A stretch of DNA of 64,000 bases, from NCBI GenBank assembly GCA_963713695.1, contig CAVQMU010000007.1, positions 1 to 64,000 on the forward strand, written 5' to 3'. Shown in pieces: positions 18,225-26,831 of this stretch; within the stretch, counting starts at the first letter, position 1; every line of letters begins with the position of its first letter. The notes beneath the pieces are model-generated. The model made no database searches. It was not told where the DNA came from and saw only the letters and a list, made by a program, of their open reading frames with translations. A program made the translations under genes and the position numbers. The stretch comes from Rhodoblastus sp963713695 (GTDB lineage: Bacteria > Pseudomonadota > Alphaproteobacteria > Rhizobiales > Beijerinckiaceae).

Positions 18225-19413
18225 ATGCAGCCGCTCATCATGCATCGTCGCGGATTTCTGGCCGCCGCTCTCTTGTTCGCCGCGCCTGTCCGGGCGCAGG
18301 AGGGCGGCGATTTCGCGGCCTTTCTTGAAACCTTGCGCCAGCCGGCGAGCGAGGCCGGCGTATCCCCCGCGATATTCCGCGCCGTCGTTTCCGGACTGAC
18401 CCCCGACCCCTCGCTGTCGGGCAAGCGGGCCGCGCAGGGCGAATTCGTGCGGCCCTTGCGCTCTTATGTCGATGAAGCCGCGTCGAGCGGCCGCGCGGAA
18501 ATGGGGCGGGCGATGCTCGCCAAATACGCCGCGCCGCTGCGCCAGATCAGTCAGACCTATGGCGTTCCCGCGGATATGATCCTGTCGCTGTGGGGCATGG
18601 AAAGCGATTTCGGCGGCGCGCGCGGCGACCGCGACATCCTGCGCTCGCTGGCGACGCTCGCCTGGCGCAATCGCGACAATCCCGTCTATGCCCAGGAATT
18701 CGTCGCTGGCCTCGTCCTGCTGCAAAAAGGACTTCCGCGAGACAAGCTGCGCGGATCCTGGGCGGGGGCGATGGGCGATCCCCAATTCATGCCCTCGGCT
18801 TATCTCAAATACGCCAAGAGCTTTTCGGGCGCCGCCGCGCCGGACATCTGGGCCAGCGGGCCGGATTCGCTGGCCTCGATCGCCAATTTTCTGCGTGAGT
18901 CCGGCTGGAAGCCGGGCCTGCCCCCGTTTGTCGAGATTCGCGTTCCCCGAAAACTTCGACTACGCGACGCTGCAACAGGACTTTTCCGCCTGGGCTCACG
19001 CCGGCTTTGTCGCGCTCGACGGCGCCGCCCTGCCCAGGCATGGGGCGGCGATGCTGTTTTTCCCGATGGGCGCCGGCGGTCCGGCCTTCCTCCTCAGCGA
19101 CAATTTTTTCGTGCTGAAGGCCTATAATTTCTCGGATTCCTACGCTTTCGCCGGAGCCGCCCTGGCGGAGAAGATCGCCGGGCGCCCGGTCCTGCGGGAG
19201 GCCTGGCCCAGGGAGGCGGAGCCGCTGAGCCAGTCGGAGCGCGAAAATATCCAGCGCGGCTTGACCAAGGCCGGGCTTTACGAGGGCAAGATCGACGGGC
19301 GCTTCGGGCCGGTGACGCGGCTCGCGGTCCACGCTTTCCAGCGCAAGGCCGGCATGGCCAGGGCGGACGGAACGCCCTCGCGCGCCGTCCTGAACGCGCT
19401 CGCTGGCCAATAA
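18225..19413 (+). CDS. Lytic murein transglycosylase, MltB-like, with peptidoglycan-binding domain (one frameshift)
   Basis: About 396 residues after one extra C near 18945 (CCCC where CCC is expected) is bridged. The signal peptide (HRRGFLAAALLFAAPVRAQ) is followed by a GH103-type SLT domain. Its catalytic Glu lies in LSLWGMESDFGGARGDRD, and MGDPQFMPSAYLKYA is also a family mark. After the frameshift come PENFDYATLQQDFSAWAHAG and a C-terminal peptidoglycan-binding domain (IQRGLTKAGLYEGKIDGRFG). It cleaves glycan strands to 1,6-anhydro products in the periplasm. The ATG at 18225 follows GAGAGGAA. Confidence 0.88.
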
Positions 19414-19418
19414 ACACG

Positions 19419-19452
19419 AAAAAGCCTCCGCCCCGAAGGGACCGGAGGCTTT
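19419..19452. terminator. Intrinsic terminator between convergent genes
   Basis: AAAGCCTCCG and CGGAGGCTTT form a perfect 10-bp stem with a 12-base loop. A five-T run follows on the minus strand, so it mainly serves hemA, and also the transglycosylase. Confidence 0.85.
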
Positions 19453-19470
19453 GAACTCAGCAAGCCGGCC

Positions 19471-20766
19471 TTATTCCGCGGCGCGTTTCATCGTGTGCGC
19501 CGGATAGGTGCACTGTGCGTCATTGGCGAAGGGCGAGGCGACATCGCCTGCCTCGACGAAGGGAATGCCCAAGGTCGTCCACACATCCACCAGCGCTTCG
19601 ACCAGATGCGCGATATGCGCCTCGCCGTGGTGCGGGGTCGGGGTGATGCGCAGCCGCTCGGAGCCGCGCGGAACCGTCGGATAGTTGATCGGCTGGATAT
19701 AGATGCCGTGGCGCTCCAGCAGCATGTCGCTCGCCGCTTTGCAGAGCTGGGCGTCGCGCACCATCAGCGGCACGATATGCGAGGGATTTTCCATGACCGG
19801 CAAGCCCGCACGCATGAGCGCGTGCTTGGTCAGCCAGGCCTGGCGCTGGTGCGCCATGCGCAATTCCGGCCGGGTCTTGGCGATGCGCACCGAAGTGGCG
19901 GCGGCGGCGCAGACGGCCGGCGGCAGGGCGGTCGAAAAGATGAAGCTCGGGGCAAAGGAGCGCACGGCGTCGCAGATCGCTGGCGAGGCCGCGATATAGC
20001 CGCCAATGACGCCAAACCCCTTGGCCAGCGTGCCCTCGATGACGTCGATGCGGTGCATCTGGCCTTCGCGCTCGGCGACGCCGCCGCCGCGAGCGCCATA
20101 CATGGCGACGGCATGGACTTCGTCGATATAGGTCATGGCCCCGTATTTTTCGGCGAGGTCGCAGATCTCCTTGATCGGGGATATGTCGCCGTCCATCGAA
20201 TAAAGGCTCTCGAAGACGATCAGCTTGGCGCGCTCGACGGGTTGCGCGGCGAGCAGCTCTTCGAGATGGGCGACGTCATTGTGCCGCCAGATCTGGCGCT
20301 CGGCGGAGGAGCGGCGCACGCCCTCGATCATCGAATTGTGGTTGAGCGCATCCGAGAGGATCAGGCAGTTCGGCAGCAGGTCGGCGATGGTCGAAATGGC
20401 CGCGAGATTGGAAATCCAGCCGGAGGTGAAGACCAGCGCGGAGTCCTTGCCGTGGAGGTCGGCGAGCTCGGCTTCGAGCATGACCAGCGGATGGCTGGTG
20501 CCGGAAATGTTGCGGGTGCCGCCGGCGCCGGCGCCGTGTTTCGAGGTGGCGGATTTCATCGCGCCGATGACTTCCGGATTGACGCCCATGCCGAGATAGT
20601 CGTTCGAGCACCAGATGGTCACGTCATGCGCGGAGCCGTCCTCCATGCGCCAGGTGGCGTGCGGAAAGCGATCGGCGTGGCGTTCGATATCGGCGAAAAC
20701 GCGATAGCGCTGCTCGGACTTGAGCTTGCCAATGGCGCTTTCGAAAATCTGCCGATATTGCATCAT
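19471..20766 (-). CDS. hemA: 5-aminolevulinate synthase
   Basis: ALAS joins glycine and succinyl-CoA to 5-aminolevulinate, the Shemin route to haem, typical of alphaproteobacteria. About 431 residues. Motifs: WCSNDYLGMGVNPEV, the glycine-rich KHGAGAGGTRNISGTSHPL, SDALNHNSMIEGVR, FESLYSMDGDISPI, the cofactor Asp in YIDEVHAVAMYGARGGG, and the PLP lysine in EGTLAKGFGVIGGY. The C-terminus holds INYPTVPRGSERLRITPTP. Two adjacent ATG codons (20766 and 20763) could both serve, after GAGGACGAG. It stands alone on the minus strand. Confidence 0.97.
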   Translation of the reverse strand: MMQYRQIFESAIGKLKSEQRYRVFADIERHADRFPHATWRMEDGSAHDVTIWCSNDYLGMGVNPEVIGAMKSATSKHGAGAGGTRNISGTSHPLVMLEAELADLHGKDSALVFTSGWISNLAAISTIADLLPNCLILSDALNHNSMIEGVRRSSAERQIWRHNDVAHLEELLAAQPVERAKLIVFESLYSMDGDISPIKEICDLAEKYGAMTYIDEVHAVAMYGARGGGVAEREGQMHRIDVIEGTLAKGFGVIGGYIAASPAICDAVRSFAPSFIFSTALPPAVCAAAATSVRIAKTRPELRMAHQRQAWLTKHALMRAGLPVMENPSHIVPLMVRDAQLCKAASDMLLERHGIYIQPINYPTVPRGSERLRITPTPHHGEAHIAHLVEALVDVWTTLGIPFVEAGDVASPFANDAQCTYPAHTMKRAAE

Positions 20767-21013
20767 TCTCGTCCTCTGGACCCACGCGTTCCCGGGCCTT
20801 GCCCTTTTGAACGGTTTCTCGACCCTGCCCAACATACAGGCTTATAGCAGCCCGAGCTTGCGTCAGCTTGTCGCATTTTGCGGCAATTTCGGCAATCCCA
20901 CGCCGGCACGTTCCTCAAAAAACACTCTTTGCCGGAGGCTTTCTTTGCGCTGGATCAGTTTTGGCTGAATTTTTGACCATTGCAAGCCGCGTGCGCTTCG
21001 ACCTTGGCGCCGC

Positions 21014-21406
21014 CTAAGCGTAAAACGCCCCGGCAAACAAGAGAAAGCCTGCAATCAAAGATGCAAATGTGTAAATATAAAAATATTTTTCATAGTGCAG
21101 CGCAGCATAATAGCGGAGGCTGAGCCTTGGCGGAAGCAACAGGAAAATCAACCCCTTCAGCAGGCTGGCCCAGGCGATCAGCGTGACGGAGACGGGGAGG
21201 GCGCCGCCGCTCCAGACGTTGTGCCCAACGACCAGGGCGAGGCCGGCCGAAAGCGCGAGGATCGCGGAGAGCATCAGCAGCGGCCGGCTGTGCATGATCT
21301 CGTTGACCGTGGCGACCATGGCCGCCTTGTTCGCCGCCATGGCCGAGGCCACGACGACAAGGTAAAGCCCAAGCAACTTGGCGAGGAATATCGTGAGCGG
21401 AGACAT
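21014..21406 (-). CDS. Small integral membrane protein
   Basis: A 130-residue protein with four predicted helices (LLGLYLVVVASAMAANKAAM, PLLMLSAILALSAGLALVVG, VSVTLIAWASLLKGLIFLLL, YIYTFASLIAGFLLFAGAFY). I do not recognise a named family. No charged catalytic motif is visible. It lies between hemA and the divergent CFA-type methyltransferase, with an AT-rich 165-bp gap on the hemA side. Confidence 0.75.
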   Translation of the reverse strand: MSPLTIFLAKLLGLYLVVVASAMAANKAAMVATVNEIMHSRPLLMLSAILALSAGLALVVGHNVWSGGALPVSVTLIAWASLLKGLIFLLLPPRLSLRYYAALHYEKYFYIYTFASLIAGFLLFAGAFYA

Positions 21407-21568
21407 GGGTTTCTTGCTTTCGTCTGGAAATCACGTGGCATCATAACCGATAAAGATCGCAATTGCGGCATTTACTGACGGCAAACCCGGGTTTGCGCGA
21501 CTCAAACACATCCGATCGCGCCCCATATGCATTTAAGGTCTGTACGAAATCGGCCAGGGTTTCAAACC

Positions 21569-22822
21569 ATGTCCTTGCTGCTGCGGTTGTTCCTGAAAAA
21601 GCTGGTCCGCACCGGATCGCTCGAGGTTTTTCCCTGCGGGGCTCCGTCCTACATCGTGGGTGATGGCGGCTCTCCCGCCTCCGCCATCGCATTTGCCGAT
21701 CGCCACGCGGAATGGCGATTGGCGCTCGACCCCGAAATGGCGCTCGGCGAACTTTATATGGACGGCCGGCTCAAAATGGCGCGCGGCGACGTTTTCGACC
21801 TGCTGGCGCTGGCTTCCTCCAATTTTGCGGCTCAACGACCCATGCCACGCGTGCTGTTGCTGCAAAGCCTGCGCTGGGCTGCGACGCATTGGCGCGGAGG
21901 CATAAACCCCTGGCGGGCGCGAAAAAATGTCGCGCATCATTACGACCTGGACGGGCGGCTTTACGATCTCTTTCTCGACAGCGACAGGCAATATTCCTGC
22001 GCCTATTTCGAGACGCCCGATGCGGGCCTCGACGCGGCGCAGACGGCCAAAAAAAGGCATATAACGGCCAAGCTCGCCGTCGGGCCGGGACAAGAAATCC
22101 TCGACATCGGCAGCGGCTGGGGCGGGCTGGCGCTCTACCTGGGCGGGCTTTGCGACGCGGATGTGCTCGGCGTCACGCTTTCGACCGAGCAGATCGAACG
22201 CTCGCGGCAGAAGGCCGAACAGGCCGGACTCGCGGGAAAGGTCCGGTTCGATCTCCTCGATTACCGGCAGGTGACCGGCCGATTCGACCGCATCGTCTCG
22301 GTCGGCATGTTCGAACATGTCGGGCCGAAGAACTACGACGCCTTTTTCGGCCAGATCAGCCAACTCCTGGACGACAAGGGCGTGGCCCTCGTCCATACGA
22401 TCGCCCATTTCGGCGCGGCGGCGCCGACCAATCCCTGGGTGCGGAAATACATCTTCCCTGAGGGACATATCCCCGCGTTCATTGAAATTGCGCCCGCGCT
22501 GGCGCGCGCCGGGCTGGTGGTCGCCGACATGGAGACGCTGCGCGATCATTACGCGAGGACGCTCGAGCATTGGCGGGCGCGTTTCGCGGCGCGGCGGGAG
22601 GAGGCGCAAAACCTCTACGGCGAGCGGTTTTGCCGGATGTGGGAATTCTACCTTGCGGCCTCGGAATGCGGATTCCGCTATAACGGCTGCTGCGTCGTTC
22701 AATTGCAACTCGTGAAGCGTCTCGACGCGCTGCCGATCACGCGGGCCTATATTGCCGAGGCCGAACAGAAGCTTCGGCAAAGGGAAGCGGCGCAGCAGCC
22801 TTTTCCGCAGGCGGCGGAATAG
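21569..22822 (+). CDS. cfa: Cyclopropane-fatty-acyl-phospholipid synthase-type methyltransferase
   Basis: About 417 residues, SAM-dependent, of the CFA synthase/mycolic cyclopropane family that methylenates unsaturated acyl chains in phospholipids. Features are an N-terminal lipid-binding region (ELYMDGRLKMARGDVFDLLA), NVAHHYDLDGRLYDLFLDSD, YSCAYFETPDAGLDAAQTAK, the SAM-binding EILDIGSGWGGLALYLGGLC, GVTLSTEQ, and SVGMFEHVGPKNYDAFF. The C-terminus keeps YNGCCVVQLQLVK. The ATG at 21569 fits the family start. It precedes shc by 115 bp, so the two membrane-lipid enzymes may be coordinated. Confidence 0.9.
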   Translation: MSLLLRLFLKKLVRTGSLEVFPCGAPSYIVGDGGSPASAIAFADRHAEWRLALDPEMALGELYMDGRLKMARGDVFDLLALASSNFAAQRPMPRVLLLQSLRWAATHWRGGINPWRARKNVAHHYDLDGRLYDLFLDSDRQYSCAYFETPDAGLDAAQTAKKRHITAKLAVGPGQEILDIGSGWGGLALYLGGLCDADVLGVTLSTEQIERSRQKAEQAGLAGKVRFDLLDYRQVTGRFDRIVSVGMFEHVGPKNYDAFFGQISQLLDDKGVALVHTIAHFGAAAPTNPWVRKYIFPEGHIPAFIEIAPALARAGLVVADMETLRDHYARTLEHWRARFAARREEAQNLYGERFCRMWEFYLAASECGFRYNGCCVVQLQLVKRLDALPITRAYIAEAEQKLRQREAAQQPFPQAAE

Positions 22823-22887
22823 CAAGGACCAAGGCGCGGTTCCCCTGCGTTTCCGACTTGGCGCGCGGGCAAAAAACCATTAGCTCT

Positions 22888-22899
22888 TGCAGTGCAGCA
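22888..22899. promoter_or_regulatory. TGCAGTGCAGCA motif upstream of shc
   Basis: The same 12-mer found before the phasin gene lies 38 bp before the shc start, inside CTTGCAGTGCAGCAAG, whose outer CTTGC/GCAAG arms are inverted repeats. It may be an operator shared by the two loci. Confidence 0.4.
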
Positions 22900-22937
22900 A
22901 GACGCCTTGGGCGCAATCGTCGTTTGAAGGACCGATC

Positions 22938-24902
22938 ATGTTACAGGACGCAGCCGCCAAATTCGCCGTCGCAGAACCCGCCGCGCCCGCGCTGTCGCGG
23001 GATGTGCTGGACGCCGCGATCCTGCGGGCGCGCAAGGGTTTGCTGGCGAAGAAGGATCCCGAGGGCTGGTGGTGTTTCGAATTCGAGGCCGACGTCACCA
23101 TTCCCGCCGAATACATCATGCTGCTGCATTTTCTCGGCAAGCCCGAGCGCGAGCTCGAGGAGAAGATTTGCCGCTACATCCGCCGCATCCAGTCCGAGGA
23201 CGGTTCCTGGCCGCTTTATCCTGACGGCGAGGGCAATCTGAGCTGCACGGTCAAGGCCTATTACGCGCTCAAGCTCGCCGGCGTCGACGTGAACGACCCC
23301 GCCATGGAGCGGGCGCGCAACTTCGTCCGCGCCCATGGCGGCGCGGAAAAGGTCAATATGTTCACCCGCATAGCCCTGGCCTTGTTCGGCCAGGTCCCGT
23401 GGCGCGCCCTTCCGGCCATGCCGGCGGAGGTCATCCTGCTGCCGCTGTGGTTTCCCTTCAACATGTACAATATCGCCACATGGTCGCGGACGGTCATCGC
23501 GCCGCTGCTGATCCTGCTGGCGAAAAAGCCGCTTGCGGCCAATCCCTACAAGATCGGCGTAGCCGAGCTTTTCAACGCCGATCCCGCGCAGTCCGGCTAT
23601 TTCCAGCCGAAAAACCTCGTCGATCGCGCCTTCGGCTGGCTCGATTCCGCGTTGCACTGGGTCGAGCCCCACATTCCCGCCAGGCTGCGCCAGAAATCCG
23701 TCGACGCGGCGCTCGCCTTCACGCTCGAGCGGCTGAACGGCGAGGACGGCCTCAACGGCATTTTCCCGGCCATGGCCAATGCGCTGATGGCCATGCATGC
23801 CCTTGGCTTTCCGGACGACGACCCGAACAAGGCGGTCTGCCGCAAGTCGATCGACCGGCTGCTCCATCATCGCGCGGACGAGACCTATTGCCAGCCGTGC
23901 CTGTCGCCGACCTGGGACACGTCCATCGCCATCCACGCCTTGCTCGAGGCCGGCGCCGAAACGGCGGAAGTCAAGGACGCGCTCGACTGGCTTGCGTCGA
24001 AGCAGATCGACGCGCCGGGCGACTGGCGCAAACGCGCGCCGGGCCTCGTCTCCGGCGGCTGGGCCTTCCAGTTCAACAATCCCTGTTATCCCGACCTCGA
24101 CGACACCGCCATGGTGGCGAGCGCGCTCGACCGCGCCAACAAGGCGCCGGGCGCCTTCGACGCCGCGCGCGATGCTGATTTGAAGCGCGCCGACGCCTGG
24201 ATTCTCGGCATGCAGGGCTCGCGCGGCGGTTTTGCGGCCTATGACAAGGATAATAACAAGGAATATCTCAACCGCATTCCCTTCGCCGACCACGGCGCCA
24301 TGCTCGATCCCGATTGCGTCGACGTTTCCGCGCGCTGCCTCGGTTATCTGGCGCAGCGCGGCTACAAGTCCGACCATCCGACGCTGGCGCGAACGATCGA
24401 ATACATAAAGTCCGAGCAGGAGCCGGACGGCTCGTGGTACGGCCGCTGGGGCGTCAATTACATCTATGGCGTCTGGTCGGCGCTGATCGCGCTCAACATG
24501 GCCGGCGAATCGCCCGAGCAACCCTATATCCATCGCGCCGTCCGCTGGCTGAAGCAGGTCCAGAACCAGGACGGCGGCTTCGGCGAGACCACCGACGACT
24601 ATATCTACCATCGCTACGCCCCGGCCGGGAAAAGCGTCCCGTCGCAGACCGCCTGGGCGCTGCTGGCGCTGCTGGCGGCGGGCGAGGGCGGCTCGATTGC
24701 GGCGCGACGCGCGGCGGTCTGGCTGCTCGACAACCAGAAAGAGGACGGTCTCTGGCGCGATGAAATCTACACGGGAACAGGCTTCCCGCGCATGTTCTAT
24801 CTGCAATATCACGGCTACCAGGCCTATTTCCCGCTGCTGGCGCTGGCGCGCTGGCGCAACCTCTGGGCCTCCAGCGCGCCCGTGCCGCAGTTCGCCATCT
24901 GA
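22938..24902 (+). CDS. shc: Squalene-hopene cyclase
   Basis: A 654-residue membrane-associated triterpene cyclase turning squalene into hopene and hopanol, the first hopanoid step. It carries the catalytic acid motif in YPDLDDTAMVASAL (DxDD) and several QW repeats (QSEDGSWPLYPDGEGN, EQEPDGSWYGRWGVNYIYG, VQNQDGGFGETTDDY, NQKEDGLWRDEIYTGTGFP). Other family blocks are FADHGAMLDPDCVDVSARC and PSQTAWALLALLA. Start at 22938 is chosen because the upstream extension covers the promoter motif. No hpn genes are alongside. Confidence 0.97.
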   Translation: MLQDAAAKFAVAEPAAPALSRDVLDAAILRARKGLLAKKDPEGWWCFEFEADVTIPAEYIMLLHFLGKPERELEEKICRYIRRIQSEDGSWPLYPDGEGNLSCTVKAYYALKLAGVDVNDPAMERARNFVRAHGGAEKVNMFTRIALALFGQVPWRALPAMPAEVILLPLWFPFNMYNIATWSRTVIAPLLILLAKKPLAANPYKIGVAELFNADPAQSGYFQPKNLVDRAFGWLDSALHWVEPHIPARLRQKSVDAALAFTLERLNGEDGLNGIFPAMANALMAMHALGFPDDDPNKAVCRKSIDRLLHHRADETYCQPCLSPTWDTSIAIHALLEAGAETAEVKDALDWLASKQIDAPGDWRKRAPGLVSGGWAFQFNNPCYPDLDDTAMVASALDRANKAPGAFDAARDADLKRADAWILGMQGSRGGFAAYDKDNNKEYLNRIPFADHGAMLDPDCVDVSARCLGYLAQRGYKSDHPTLARTIEYIKSEQEPDGSWYGRWGVNYIYGVWSALIALNMAGESPEQPYIHRAVRWLKQVQNQDGGFGETTDDYIYHRYAPAGKSVPSQTAWALLALLAAGEGGSIAARRAAVWLLDNQKEDGLWRDEIYTGTGFPRMFYLQYHGYQAYFPLLALARWRNLWASSAPVPQFAI

Positions 24903-25109
24903 GCGGTGGCAAGTCCCGGTCTTTCCAGCCAGTCATAACGATTTCGCAACGCTGCTTCGACGAATGGCGGCGCTTGCGTGCATTCGACTTGAGTATAGAA
25001 TTGAAAGAAGTACAATTGACAAGGTTTTTGGCTGAGTCGCGGACCGCTGCGGCGCTGCTTTGAGCCTTTTTGACGCCAAGACCTGACCTATTAGTCGCCT
25101 GGAGGCAGT

Positions 25110-25781
25110 GTGGAGCAGCAGATAACGCGTATTCTGATAGCCGACGATCATCCGCTGGTGCGCGGAGCCTTGCGTCAAGCGGTCGCCAACGCCGTGGCCG
25201 GCGTGGAGATCGTCGAATGCGGAAGCCTCGAGGAAGTTGCCAAGGCGCTGGGAGCGAGGTCCGACGTTGATCTTGTGCTGCTCGATCTCGCAATGCCCGG
25301 CGTGCGCGGCTTTTCCGGCCTGATGGTGTTGCGCGCGCAATATCCGAGCGCGCCCGTGGTCGTGGTGTCCGGTCACGAGGAGCGCAGCGTGATCCGGCTT
25401 TGCATTGATTTCGGCGCGTCCGGCTTCATCCCGAAAAGCACGGACATGGAGACCATGCAGGGCGCCATCCGCACCGTGCTGGCCGGCGATGTCTGGGTTC
25501 CCGCCGACGTCGACCTGAACGGCCCCGTGGACAATGACACCGTCGATTCGGTGCGCCGCCTCGCCTCGCTTACCCCGCAGCAGGTGCGCGTGCTGATGAT
25601 GCTGTCGGAAGGCCTGCTCAACAAGCAGATCGCCTATGAGCTTTCCGTTTCGGAAGCGACGGTCAAGGCGCATGTGTCCGCGATCTTGCAAAAGCTCGGC
25701 GTGGAAAGCCGCACCCAGGCGGTGATCGCCGCGGCGCGGATCGAGGCGATGAGCGGCGCGGCGAGCGGCCTGACCGAGTAA
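25110..25781 (+). CDS. NarL/FixJ-family response regulator
   Basis: A 223-residue regulator with an N-terminal receiver and C-terminal LuxR-type HTH. Receiver: ILIADDHPLVRGALR (acidic pair), phospho-acceptor Asp in LVLLDLAMPGVRG, Thr/Ser switch in VVVVSGHEE, Lys in GFIPKSTDMETM. HTH: LTPQQVRVLMMLSEGLLNKQ then VSEATVKAHVSAILQKLGV. The GTG at 25110 follows GGAGG. No histidine kinase is adjacent; it lies 207 bp after shc in a region without an obvious terminator. Confidence 0.93.
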   Translation: MEQQITRILIADDHPLVRGALRQAVANAVAGVEIVECGSLEEVAKALGARSDVDLVLLDLAMPGVRGFSGLMVLRAQYPSAPVVVVSGHEERSVIRLCIDFGASGFIPKSTDMETMQGAIRTVLAGDVWVPADVDLNGPVDNDTVDSVRRLASLTPQQVRVLMMLSEGLLNKQIAYELSVSEATVKAHVSAILQKLGVESRTQAVIAAARIEAMSGAASGLTE

Positions 25782-25868
25782 ATGACTTTCCGCCTCTGGC
25801 GCCCGGCCAAGCCTGCCTTATCTTTAGGCCGCATCGCCGGACGACTTCGGCGGGAAAGGCGGTCGGAA

Positions 25869-26330
25869 ATGGTTTTCGCCAGACGAACAAGCGCGTTTGC
25901 CGCGCCTTTGCTGGCCCTGGGGCTCTGTGGCCTCGGGGCGCGCGCCGAATCCGCAAGCCCCCCAGGCTCGGCGCCCGCCGCAGGCGAGGCGGCGAACGGA
26001 CGCTTCGCCATGACTCCGGTCGCCGACGGTTTTTTGCGGCTCGACACGCGCAGCGGGCAGGTATCGCTCTGCACCCTCGAGAACGGCCAGGCGCAGTGCC
26101 GCGCCAGCGCCGACGAGCGCGCCGCCCTGCAGGCGGAAATCGACCGTCTCGCCACGGAAAACGCCGCCCTCAAGGCGCAAGGCCTCAAGGGGCAAGAGCC
26201 GAAAGCCGCCGCCGAAGACGATGAGGATCGCCGCTTCGACAAGGCGCTCGATCGCGCGGAGCGCTTCATGCGCCGGATGATGCAGCTGTTTCGCGACCCC
26301 AACGGCAAGCCGCCGCCGACCTCGCTTTGA
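25869..26330 (+). CDS. Secreted coiled-coil hypothetical protein
   Basis: A 153-residue protein. MVFARRTSAFAAPLLALGLC is a signal peptide with cleavage probably after ARA. The mature part starts with a short conserved segment (GRFAMTPVADGFLRLDTRSG, VSLCTLENGQAQC) seen in many Rhizobiales hypotheticals, then a charged coiled coil (ERAALQAEIDRLATENAALK). Two cysteines (SLC, QAQC) could form a periplasmic disulfide. Function is unknown. The ATG at 25869 is preferred to one at 25782 because it places the signal peptide at the N-terminus. Confidence 0.7.
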   Translation: MVFARRTSAFAAPLLALGLCGLGARAESASPPGSAPAAGEAANGRFAMTPVADGFLRLDTRSGQVSLCTLENGQAQCRASADERAALQAEIDRLATENAALKAQGLKGQEPKAAAEDDEDRRFDKALDRAERFMRRMMQLFRDPNGKPPPTSL

Positions 26331-26439
26331 CCTTGTGTTTTTGCGCATTTGCCATGCGAGCCGGCGCCAGCCCGAACGTACGCATGGAGAACGCGCCCTG
26401 ACTGCCACCGAACGCTTTTACAGATGAAGGAATTGAACC

Positions 26440-26784
26440 ATGACCGAACATGACATCCCCGCGCGTCATCCTTTCGAGCCGCGTCCGGCCGACGTCGCCG
26501 AAGCGCGCCGCGCTCCGAGCGATCTCGAACGCTTTCTCGGCGGGTCGCCGACGGCGGTCACGGTGCGGTTGCTGTTCCTGTCGCTGCTGGTCGGCTTCTT
26601 CCTGGTCTGGCTCGACATCCGGCCAATCGACATTCTGCTGGGCCTGCAGCGCGTGGTCGAGCGCCTTTGGGCGGCCGGTTTCGATGCGGTGCGCGAGGTC
26701 GCCGAATATGTGCTGGCGGGCGCCGTCATCGTCGTGCCGCTCTGGCTGGCGCTGCGCCTTCTCAACATGCGGCCGCGCGCCTGA
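26440..26784 (+). CDS. DUF6460-like membrane protein
   Basis: A 114-residue protein with an N-terminal polar region (PADVAEARRAPSDLERFLGG) and two membrane segments (LLFLSLLVGFFLVWLDIRP and YVLAGAVIVVPLWLALRLL) around an amphipathic helix (RVVERLWAAGFDAVREVAE). The arrangement resembles DUF6460 proteins of Rhizobiales; the function is unknown. AAGGAA lies seven bases before the ATG. Confidence 0.7.
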   Translation: MTEHDIPARHPFEPRPADVAEARRAPSDLERFLGGSPTAVTVRLLFLSLLVGFFLVWLDIRPIDILLGLQRVVERLWAAGFDAVREVAEYVLAGAVIVVPLWLALRLLNMRPRA

Positions 26785-26831
26785 CGCCTCCGGCCTGACG
26801 ATTTATATTCCCGTCACATGCCCATGAAATC

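Noticed and set aside
22941..24812. A 623-codon minus-strand frame opposite shc
   Set aside because: shc on the plus strand has complete QW and DxDD motifs; the opposite frame shows no family.
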